From the NCBI GenBank assembly GCA_963708425.1, contig OY970206.1:3596001-3660000 (forward strand): a stretch of 64,000 bases of DNA, in the 5' to 3' direction. Position numbers and translations under genes: made by a program. Every line of letters begins with the position of its first letter. Position 1 is the stretch's first letter. This DNA comes from JACMNW01 sp963708425 (GTDB lineage Bacteria > Pseudomonadota > Alphaproteobacteria > Rhodobacterales > Rhodobacteraceae). Positions 58,128 through 64,000 of the stretch are shown here, piece after piece. Below the pieces are notes generated by a model, which saw only the letters and a list, made by a program, of their open reading frames with translations, did no database searches and was not told the origin of the DNA.

Positions 58128-59540
58128 ATGCAGATCAGACCACATCAGGGGCTGACGATAGATGGCTTCACGCTTGGCGCACTTCTGCATAAGGGCGGCT
58201 TTGCCACCATCTGGGATGTAACAAGTCCTGAACACTCTGGGCCAATGGTCATGAAGGTGCCCACAATTCTGGACGGTTATGATGGCCCCACGATTGTGGG
58301 TTTCGAAGTGGAACAGATGATTATGCCGCGGTTGACGGGGGTGCACGTTCCGGCAGTGGTCGCACTAGGCGATTTTGCGGTAATGCCTTACCTCGTGACT
58401 GAACGCATACCGGGGGACTCGCTGCTGGCACTTTTCAAGACCGTGCCGCGTCCGGTATCGGAAGTGATCGAAGTTGCCGCAAGAATGGCCGTGGCAGTAC
58501 ACGACCTTCATTGCCAACATGTCATCCACCTTGATTTGAAGCCTGCGAATTTCTTGCGGCGACCAAGCGGTGATATGGTGTTGGTTGATTTTGGCCTATC
58601 CCACCATGACCAACTCCCCGATCTTCTGGCCGAAGAGTTTACTGTGCCGATGGGTACTTTTCCCTATATTGCGCCAGAGCAGTTCTTACGCCAGCGTGGC
58701 GATCTGCGATCGGACATTTTCGCCCTTGGCGCGATGATCTACGAGTTGGCAACGGGTGTTCTGCCATTTGGCGAACCGGAACGGCTTTCTGGCGTCCGCA
58801 AACGCCTTTGGCGTGATCCGATGCCACCACGGGGTTTGCGGCCCGATATTCCCGAATGGCTACAGGAAATCATCCTGCGCGCACTAGAGGTTGATCCAGA
58901 GCAACGATATCAATCTGCAGCACAGATGGTGTTCGATCTGACACATCGAACCCAGATGCGCCTGACGCCCCGAGCCCACAAGACTGCGCAAGACGGGTCG
59001 ATTACAGTGTTTCGCCGATGGCGCCGGATGCGTGGGCTTCGCCATTTCGCGGCCCCACCGATGATCGTCAATCAGATCGACCGCGCGCCGATCATCATGG
59101 TGGCCGTCGATCTTGGTCCGGAAATGGAGGCGCTTGCCGAACAACTGCTACGATCAGTGCAACAAATCCTCGTGATTCAGCCGGACGCACGGGTGGCTTG
59201 CGTGAACGTGATCAAGACAGCCCGGATCGGCATAGATCAGGGCACCGACGACGCGGGCAACAACTTGCACGTGGCGCGTCTGGTGGGGCTCAAAGCGTGG
59301 TCGCAACGAATTGATCTGGCCGACGATCGGTTGACCTGCACCGTTCTGGAAAACCCCGATCCAGCCGCTGCGATCATCGACTACGCCGACGCAAACCATG
59401 TCGGTCACATCTTGATGGGCGCACGTGGAAGTTCGACCACACGACGGTTTTTGGGATCGGTGTCGGCCAAGGTGGTAGCCGAAGCGCCGTGTTCGGTCAC
59501 GGTGATCCGATTGCGGTCGGCAGTCTTAGATGTCGAGTGA
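58128..59540 (+). CDS. Fused Ser/Thr protein kinase - universal stress protein
   Basis: 470 aa. Residues ~10-270 are a Hanks-type kinase: Gly-rich LLHKGGFATIW, Lys43 (VMKVP), catalytic HLDLKPANFL (Asp136, Lys138, Asn141), DFG (154-156), APE (182-184) and 'SDIFALGAMIYELATGVLPFG'. The HRD arginine is Leu, so activation-loop control may be atypical. Residues ~322-462 are a UspA domain with the ATP-binding pattern GARGSS...GS (431-444). No membrane segment. Both ATP-binding halves look intact. Follows the phosphoesterase with no gap and a FNR-type box upstream. Confidence 0.9.
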   Translation: MQIRPHQGLTIDGFTLGALLHKGGFATIWDVTSPEHSGPMVMKVPTILDGYDGPTIVGFEVEQMIMPRLTGVHVPAVVALGDFAVMPYLVTERIPGDSLLALFKTVPRPVSEVIEVAARMAVAVHDLHCQHVIHLDLKPANFLRRPSGDMVLVDFGLSHHDQLPDLLAEEFTVPMGTFPYIAPEQFLRQRGDLRSDIFALGAMIYELATGVLPFGEPERLSGVRKRLWRDPMPPRGLRPDIPEWLQEIILRALEVDPEQRYQSAAQMVFDLTHRTQMRLTPRAHKTAQDGSITVFRRWRRMRGLRHFAAPPMIVNQIDRAPIIMVAVDLGPEMEALAEQLLRSVQQILVIQPDARVACVNVIKTARIGIDQGTDDAGNNLHVARLVGLKAWSQRIDLADDRLTCTVLENPDPAAAIIDYADANHVGHILMGARGSSTTRRFLGSVSAKVVAEAPCSVTVIRLRSAVLDVE

Positions 59541-59580
59541 TGCGGCGATGTTATGGGTGGCTTCGATTGATCAGATCAGG

Positions 59581-59675
59581 GGTAACACGCGTGTTACGCG
59601 ATCTAACCAATTGATGTTGTTTGATATTGTGTCTCAAGTTAACTGAAAATTAGTGTTTCACACCGAGTAGTAACA
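59581..59675. repeat. Copy B of the palindrome-headed intergenic repeat
   Basis: GTAACACGCGTGTTAC (59582-59597) is identical to copy A at 9029 and is again followed by GC, four bases and TAAcCaATTGAT. TTAACTG (59639-59645), GTGTTTC (59653-59659) and ACCGAGT (59662-59668) follow in the same order as in copy A. It fills most of the gap between the kinase-USP gene and the next gene. Confidence 0.6.
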
Positions 59676-59723
59676 AGGGCTGGTGGCATGATGCCAGCCC
59701 GATAGCAGGACGGGGAGACGGGG

Positions 59724-60098
59724 TTGAATATCTACTTGCTGGTCGCGTCTGTCTTGGCATTTTTGCTGGGCGTTGTTCATTCGGTGATGGGTGAGGTGTT
59801 GATCTTTCGACGCATGCCTAAAAACTCGGCGCTATTGAACAAAGCGGGTTTGCCGCGGCGCTATGCGAACATCCTTTGGGCCAGTTGGCACATCGTGTCG
59901 GTGTTTGGCTGGGCAATCGCTGCGGCGCTGTTTGGTTTGGCACTGCCGTATCAGCCTGACGATCTTGCCGGATTGGCCACCTTGACAATTGCAGTGGCGA
60001 CGCTTGGGGCATCTGCGCTTGTCTTAGTGGGCACTAAGGGCAGGCATCCGGGGTGGATTGTGCTTTTGATCATTGGAGCACTTGCATGGTTCGCCTGA
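59724..60098 (+). CDS. Small membrane protein, unknown function
   Basis: 124 aa from TTG 59724 (GGGGAGACGGGG just upstream). Four hydrophobic segments: 'LLVASVLAFLLGVVHSVMGEVLIF', 'YANILWASWHIVSVFGWAIAAALFGLAL', 'LATLTIAVATLGASALVLVG' and 'HPGWIVLLIIGALAWFA'. The HSVMGE and WHIVS residues are conserved-looking polar positions inside the membrane part. I do not recognise a named family. It ends at a bidirectional terminator. Confidence 0.7.
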   Translation: MNIYLLVASVLAFLLGVVHSVMGEVLIFRRMPKNSALLNKAGLPRRYANILWASWHIVSVFGWAIAAALFGLALPYQPDDLAGLATLTIAVATLGASALVLVGTKGRHPGWIVLLIIGALAWFA

Positions 60099-60121
60099 AC
60101 GCAGGGCGACGCAAAAGAAAC

Positions 60122-60143
60122 GGCCGGTTTGTACCGGCCTTTC
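60122..60143. terminator. Bidirectional intrinsic terminator
   Basis: GGCCGGT (60122-60128) pairs with ACCGGCC (60133-60139) across a 4-nt loop. It is flanked by an A run on the left and TTTCT on the right, between two convergent genes. Confidence 0.75.
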
Positions 60144-60151
60144 TAACGCTA

Positions 60152-60268
60152 TCAGTTAATCCAGTTGTTTACCCTGTTGGCACCGCCGGAGATGTCGCGA
60201 CCGATGCCTTCGACCGTGGCGCAGCCTGAAAGTGCTGCGATCAGGGCCAATACCACAAGTTTTTTCAT
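60152..60268 (-). CDS. Entericidin-like small lipoprotein
   Basis: 38 aa. Signal peptide 'MKKLVVLALIAALSGC' with lipobox LSGC (Cys16), then the entericidin-type mature part 'CATVEGIGRDISGGANRVNNW'. Entericidin A/B lipoproteins are stress-induced envelope peptides, originally described as a toxin/antidote pair in E. coli; only one copy is visible here. A terminator follows its stop, and the YejA-like gene lies 13 bp upstream on the same strand. Confidence 0.8.
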   Translation of the reverse strand: MKKLVVLALIAALSGCATVEGIGRDISGGANRVNNWIN

Positions 60269-60281
60269 ACCTGTCCCGTGC

Positions 60282-62108
60282 CTATTGTTGATACCACCAC
60301 ACTTCTGGCTGAAAACCTAACCAGTCGCCATAAAGCGGTGTGCGTTCGGGGAACTTCAGTTCCTTGCGATGCGCCAGCCGCCCGATATCTGCATACCAGA
60401 ACGGAATGACATATCTACCGGTTGTCAACACGCGGTCGAGTGCTTGAGTAGCTGCGACAAAATCATCACGCGAGGTGGACGATAGCAGGGTCTGGATCAT
60501 CGCCTCGGCTGCAGGGGAATTCATGCCCATCCAGTTGCGTGTCGCAGGTTCGGCGACGCCTGCGGAACCCCAATACAACATCTGTTCGTTGCCGGGGGAG
60601 AGTGACAGTGAGCGGATATAGTGGGTCATATCAAAGTCGTAGGCGTTGGTGCGCTCTTTGTATTGGGCGCTGTCGACGGTTGTGACACGGGCATCGATGC
60701 CAAGCCGTTTCAGTGCCTCGACATAGATGTTAGCGATGCTGATCAACTCGTCGGTGCCGGTGTTCAACAGAATTTCGAAGGCGAAGGTTTCGCCCGCCGC
60801 GTTCTTCAAGGTGCCGTCTTGCACTGTCCAACCCGCGTCTTCCAGCAGTTTGGTGGCGGTGCGGATATTGGCGCGGTTTGCCTCGGTTCCATCGCTGACA
60901 GGCAGTGTGTAGCCATCCATGGCACCCGGCAGCAGGTCGGCGGCGAACGCGTCTAGCAGGGCTTTGACGGCACCCGCCGCGGCTTCGCCGGGGACCATGC
61001 CCAGTTCGGAGTTGGAGTAGTAAGAGCCGATGCGGGGCTGCGAGCCGCCAGTGACGGTGTTGTTGATCAACTCAAAATTGAAGGCATGGATCAGTGCTTC
61101 GCGAACGCGCCAATCGGTGAATATCGGCTTTCGGGTGTTGAAAACGAAGCCTTCGATGCCGGAGGGGCGGCCGTGTGGGATTTCAGACTTTACAACGTCG
61201 CCGGACGTGACAGCCGGGAAGACGTAGTTCGACGCCCACTTCGGCGCGTTGGTTTCGCGGTAGGTGCTGATCTCGCCGGCCTTGAAGGCTTCGAACACAA
61301 CGCCGCCATCGCCGAAATATTCGTAGGCAACTTCGTCAAAGTTGTGCATGCCGCGGTAGAAGGGCACGTCCTTGCCCCACCAATCTGGGTTTTTGACGAA
61401 GCTGATCGAACGGCCCGCTTCGAATTTGCCGACAGTGTAGGGGCCGGAGCCGACCGGCGCTTCGAGTGTGGTTGCGGTGAAATCCTTCCCCTCCCACTGC
61501 GCCTTTTGCAAGATCGGCCGCAGGCCCAGGATCAGCGGCAATTCGCGGTCTACTACGTTGAAGGTAAAGCGGATGCTGCGCGGGCCGGTGATTTCGGATT
61601 TTGCGATTTTGCCCCATGCCGCGGCATAGCGTGGCTGGCCTTCGACACCCAGTTTTTCGAACGACCAAAGCACGTCTTCAGGGGTGACGGGGCTACCGTC
61701 AGAGAATCGGGCACCTTCACGCAGAGTGAATTCGACATAGGTGCGGGCGTCATCGGTATCGACCAATTCGGCCAGCAGCCCGTAAAGGGTGAAGGGTTCG
61801 TCATAGGACCTACCCAAAAGCGTTTCAACCGTAAGCAGAGCGACCCCGGCGGGGGCCGAACCTTTGACGATGTAAGGGTTCAGGCTATCGTACCCGCCCG
61901 CCTCGCCAAAGATGATCTTGCCACCTTTGGGCGCATCCGGGTTGGCGTAGGGTAGGGACACAAAATCAGGTGGAAGAGCAGGCTCTCCATACATAGCTAT
62001 ACCGTGGGCAGGCTCTGACAGTGCTGTCTGCGCGTTCAGGCCAAACAGGGTGGCCATGCCAACTGCCCGCATCATTTGGATAATTTGTCGTGTCATTGCC
62101 CTGCCCAT
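60282..62108 (-). CDS. Peptide ABC-type substrate-binding protein (YejA-like)
   Basis: 608 aa SBP_bac_5 periplasmic receptor from the ATG at 62108. Signal-like N-terminus (MRAVGMATLFGLNAQTALSEP), then 'HGIAMYGEPALPPDFVSLPYANPDAPKGGKIIFGEAGGYDSLNPYI' and 'TLREGARFSDGSPVTPEDVLWSFEKL', which match the YejA (microcin C/oligopeptide) branch. No permease or ATPase gene (YejBEF) follows, so it is an orphan in this window and must work with a transporter encoded elsewhere. Confidence 0.88.
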   Translation of the reverse strand: MGRAMTRQIIQMMRAVGMATLFGLNAQTALSEPAHGIAMYGEPALPPDFVSLPYANPDAPKGGKIIFGEAGGYDSLNPYIVKGSAPAGVALLTVETLLGRSYDEPFTLYGLLAELVDTDDARTYVEFTLREGARFSDGSPVTPEDVLWSFEKLGVEGQPRYAAAWGKIAKSEITGPRSIRFTFNVVDRELPLILGLRPILQKAQWEGKDFTATTLEAPVGSGPYTVGKFEAGRSISFVKNPDWWGKDVPFYRGMHNFDEVAYEYFGDGGVVFEAFKAGEISTYRETNAPKWASNYVFPAVTSGDVVKSEIPHGRPSGIEGFVFNTRKPIFTDWRVREALIHAFNFELINNTVTGGSQPRIGSYYSNSELGMVPGEAAAGAVKALLDAFAADLLPGAMDGYTLPVSDGTEANRANIRTATKLLEDAGWTVQDGTLKNAAGETFAFEILLNTGTDELISIANIYVEALKRLGIDARVTTVDSAQYKERTNAYDFDMTHYIRSLSLSPGNEQMLYWGSAGVAEPATRNWMGMNSPAAEAMIQTLLSSTSRDDFVAATQALDRVLTTGRYVIPFWYADIGRLAHRKELKFPERTPLYGDWLGFQPEVWWYQQ

Positions 62109-62174
62109 GTTGCCCCCCGCGAATTTGCTGTTTCGCAGACTATGCGGGCGGGCAGGGCAATTCAAACTTTTAAC

Positions 62175-62203
62175 TTGGCCAGCGGCGGGCTTATGCGTAT
62201 AAA
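62175..62203 (+). promoter_or_regulatory. Candidate promoter of a small RNA
   Basis: TTGGCC (62175-62180) and TATAAA (62198-62203) are exactly 17 bp apart, with initiation expected near 62210. No gene begins here, and a terminator lies 75 bp downstream. Confidence 0.45.
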
Positions 62204-62209
62204 GACCTT

Positions 62210-62284
62210 ACTGCTCGATAGGTTTCTTGCCTGTATGAAACCTGCCTCAATAACTTTACGCCGGCCTTGTGCCGGCGTTTTTTT
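62210..62284 (+). ncRNA. Candidate small RNA, about 75 nt
   Basis: Between the YejA-like gene (minus) and bdhA (plus) lie a promoter-like pair and, 55 nt on, a strong terminator hairpin on the plus strand with no upstream plus-strand gene to serve. Between them is a first stem-loop, AGGTTTC with GAAACCT (about 62218-62245), then a single-stranded CCTCAATAACTTT segment and the terminator hairpin. This is the classic layout of an Hfq-type sRNA. Alternatively it is an attenuated leader of bdhA. Confidence 0.45.
62258..62284 (+). terminator. Intrinsic terminator upstream of bdhA
   Basis: ACGCCGGC (62258-62265) and GCCGGCGT (62271-62278) form an 8-bp stem with a 5-nt loop, followed by seven T residues. 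It is strong and oriented on the plus strand. Confidence 0.85.
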
Positions 62285-62376
62285 ATGCCCGGCGTTTTTG
62301 TGCCACCGTGGCGTTTGGCCATGTGCCTTGCAGGCGCAGCATGTATGATGCCGCAACCGCAGCATTGGAGGCTTTG

Positions 62377-63150
62377 ATGACCCTTAAAGGCAAAATCGCA
62401 ATCGTTACCGGATCAAATTCCGGCATCGGTTTGGGCATTGCAGAGGCGCTGGCGAAGGCCGGGGCAGAGGTGGTGATCAACTCGTTCACTGACCGGCCTG
62501 AAGATCATGCGCTGGCAGCGAAAATTGCCAAAGCAACTGGATCAAAGGTGCACTACATCGCGGCGGACATGTCGAAGGGGCCGGATTGCCGCGCGTTGGT
62601 GGAAAAGGCTGGTGGCTGCGATATTCTGGTGAACAATGCGGGCATTCAGCATGTGGCACCGATTGACGAATTTCCGAGCGAAAAGTGGGATGCAATCCTG
62701 GCGATCAACCTGACATCGGCGTTTCACACGACAGCAGTTGCCTTGCCAATGATGCGGGCCAAGGGCTGGGGTCGGGTGATTAACATCTCGTCAGCGCATG
62801 GGTTGACGGCGAGCCCGTTCAAATCGGCCTATGTGGCGGCCAAGCACGGGTTGGTTGGGCTATCGAAGACGGTGGCGCTGGAAACGGCGGGGCAGGGCAT
62901 TACCTGCAATGCGATATGTCCGGGCTATGTGTTGACGCCACTGGTCGAGGCGCAAATCCCAGACCAAATGAAGACCCACAAGATGGACCGGGAAACCGTG
63001 ATCCGTGAGGTAATGCTGGAACGCCAACCGTCAAAGGCGTTTGCGACCACCGAACAGTTGGGCGGGACCGTTGTTTTCTTGTGCTCAGCCCATGCCGACC
63101 AGATCACCGGCACAACGATCAGCGTCGATGGCGGCTGGACAGCGATGTAG
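62377..63150 (+). CDS. bdhA: 3-hydroxybutyrate dehydrogenase (SDR)
   Basis: 257 aa short-chain dehydrogenase from the ATG at 62377 (GGAGG upstream). Cofactor motif GSNSGIGLGIAEALAKAGA, 'DILVNNAGIQHVAPIDEFP', catalytic Ser in NISSAHGL, Tyr-x3-Lys in AYVAAKHG, and 'QITGTTISVDGGWTAM'. The IQHVAPIDEFP and 'PGYVLTPLVEAQIPDQMK' segments are diagnostic of D-3-hydroxybutyrate dehydrogenase, which feeds polyhydroxybutyrate breakdown products into acetoacetate. Convergent with the DUF502 gene, 5 bp apart. Confidence 0.93.
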   Translation: MTLKGKIAIVTGSNSGIGLGIAEALAKAGAEVVINSFTDRPEDHALAAKIAKATGSKVHYIAADMSKGPDCRALVEKAGGCDILVNNAGIQHVAPIDEFPSEKWDAILAINLTSAFHTTAVALPMMRAKGWGRVINISSAHGLTASPFKSAYVAAKHGLVGLSKTVALETAGQGITCNAICPGYVLTPLVEAQIPDQMKTHKMDRETVIREVMLERQPSKAFATTEQLGGTVVFLCSAHADQITGTTISVDGGWTAM

Positions 63151-63155
63151 CCGAG

Positions 63156-63866
63156 TTAGATTGTCAGAAGCGGCGGGGTAGGCGGTTTACCGTTCGGGTA
63201 GACCAGCCCGGCCGATATGACCAGTTTGAACGCCTCTTCCAGCGTCATATCCAGCATGATCACGTCACTGGCAGGCACGTAAACCAAAAAGCCGGAGGTC
63301 AGCGGCGTCAGGGCCACGAACACGGTAATCATGTCTTCGGTGTGCGGCAGCCGGGCTGCAATTTCACCTTTTGGTTTGGCGGCAACAAACCCCACCGCCC
63401 AAACCCCGGGGGTTGGAAACTGTACCAGACAGGTGCGATCAAAGCTTTTCTCGGTCTTGGCAAAGACGGTTTCGGCGATCTGCTTGATGCCGGTGTAAAC
63501 TGAGCTGACCAGCGGCATCCGGTTCACCAGACCTTCGGCGCGGTTGATCATGGATCGCCCGATCAGGCCCTTGGCGATCCAGCCGATGATGATGGTGAAA
63601 ATCAGAAAAACGATGACGCCGACGCCGCGCAGGCTAAACTGAAAGTCGTCGCCAAAATAGTCGCGCAGCAGGGCGTCGGGTTGCCATGATCCGGGGATCA
63701 GTGGCAAAATCCAACTGTCGATCCAGCCAACCACCGTCCAAATGACATAGATCGTCAGACCAACTGGCAATACCACCACAAGCCCGGTCAAAAAGCTGGC
63801 GCGGAGGCCGGCAAACAGGCTAGGCTTCTTGAGAGGTGGCAGCAGGATAGGATTGTCGTCGGTCAT
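63156..63866 (-). CDS. DUF502 membrane protein
   Basis: 236 aa from the ATG at 63866. Two N-terminal membrane segments ('ASFLTGLVVVLPVGLTIYVIWTVVGWID' and 'GVGVIVFLIFTIIIGWIAKGLIG') and the DUF502 core 'MPLVSSVYTGIKQIAETVF', 'VQFPTPGVWAVGFV' and 'VFVALTPLTSGFLVYVPASDVIMLDMTLEEAFKLVISAG'. Widely conserved in bacteria, also related to plant COV proteins; biochemical role unknown. Confidence 0.9.
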   Translation of the reverse strand: MTDDNPILLPPLKKPSLFAGLRASFLTGLVVVLPVGLTIYVIWTVVGWIDSWILPLIPGSWQPDALLRDYFGDDFQFSLRGVGVIVFLIFTIIIGWIAKGLIGRSMINRAEGLVNRMPLVSSVYTGIKQIAETVFAKTEKSFDRTCLVQFPTPGVWAVGFVAAKPKGEIAARLPHTEDMITVFVALTPLTSGFLVYVPASDVIMLDMTLEEAFKLVISAGLVYPNGKPPTPPLLTI

Positions 63867-63948
63867 CGGGTGATCCTTGTTGGCGCGACGCAATGTAGGC
63901 ATCCGCCATCGCAACAACAATCACTAAGATGGCCGGTATGGGTTGGGG

Positions 63949-64000
63949 CTAGGGCTTTTTACGAAGAATTGCGATCTGCGTGGCAATTGCAGCGCCAAGG
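63949..64000 (-). CDS. Possible 3' end of a gene that continues beyond the window
   Basis: On the minus strand an open frame enters from the window edge and ends at a TAG (63951-63949), encoding LGAAIATQIAILRKKP. The composition is protein-like, and it points the same way as the DUF502 gene, 82 bp upstream of that gene's start. Too short to identify, and it could be chance. Confidence 0.3.
   Translation of the reverse strand, partial: LGAAIATQIAILRKKP

Noticed and set aside
62076..62348. 90-codon open frame between the YejA-like gene and bdhA
   Set aside because: It starts inside the YejA-like gene antisense and reads straight through a strong terminator hairpin; a small RNA is the better reading.

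Overview
The window is a piece of an alphaproteobacterial chromosome, most likely from the Rhodobacterales (Roseobacter/Rhodobacter type). Three things point there: the gene order dusB-ntrB-ntrC-ntrY-ntrX-trkA-trkH-hfq-hflX, an NtrC without the sigma-54 contact loop, and order-typical families (DUF6477 beside DUF6456, DUF1127 facing a MocR regulator, a fused IspDF, a TakP-like TRAP transporter). The DNA is moderately GC-rich and densely coding. I see no insertion sequence, prophage, CRISPR array, rRNA or tRNA, so this reads as core chromosome rather than an island.

Layout. 1-9032: 3' part of uvrA, an SseB-like gene, the rplM-rpsI ribosomal operon with its terminator, a DUF1127 gene facing a MocR-type regulator across a perfect FNR-type box, a small hypothetical gene, and a PotBCA-like ABC importer without its binding protein. 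9122-14738 (minus strand): TetR regulator, PPK2 kinase, alpha/beta hydrolase, metA, a P-loop ATPase and a FadL-type porin. 15239-18303: a three-gene TRAP transporter. 18415-26650: LtrA-like protein, monooxygenase-like protein and guaA, a frameshifted MttB-like gene, the DUF6477/DUF6456 pair, aqpZ and a frameshifted lipA. 26699-33186: porin, di-haem cytochrome c, a hidden 55-aa membrane protein overlapping hpt, a COQ10-like protein, an MBL-fold hydrolase, and cinA-pgpA-ispDF overlapped head to tail.

33376-45294 is the nitrogen/redox and potassium block (dusB, NtrBC, NtrYX, TrkAH, Hfq, HflX). 45314-59540 holds a penicillin-acylase-like protein, a beta-hydroxyacid dehydrogenase, a SYLF lipoprotein, hemB, a membrane protein, mfd overlapping an MFS exporter tail to tail, a DsbA-like protein, an XRE-cupin regulator, and an operon of a metallophosphoesterase plus a fused Ser/Thr kinase-universal stress protein behind a near-consensus FNR box. 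59724-64000: a small membrane protein, a 38-aa entericidin-like lipoprotein, a YejA-like binding protein, a candidate small RNA, bdhA, a DUF502 protein and the tail of one more gene.

The points most worth a second look are: a ~95-bp palindrome-headed element present twice about 50 kb apart (9028 and 59581); two FNR boxes placed at about -41.5 from plausible -10 elements; the phosphoesterase/kinase-USP operon; the ~75-nt sRNA candidate at 62210; MetA with the acetyl-CoA-type Glu; and two one-base C insertions that break lipA and the MttB-like gene, which may be assembly errors. No wholly new system can be claimed from sequence alone.
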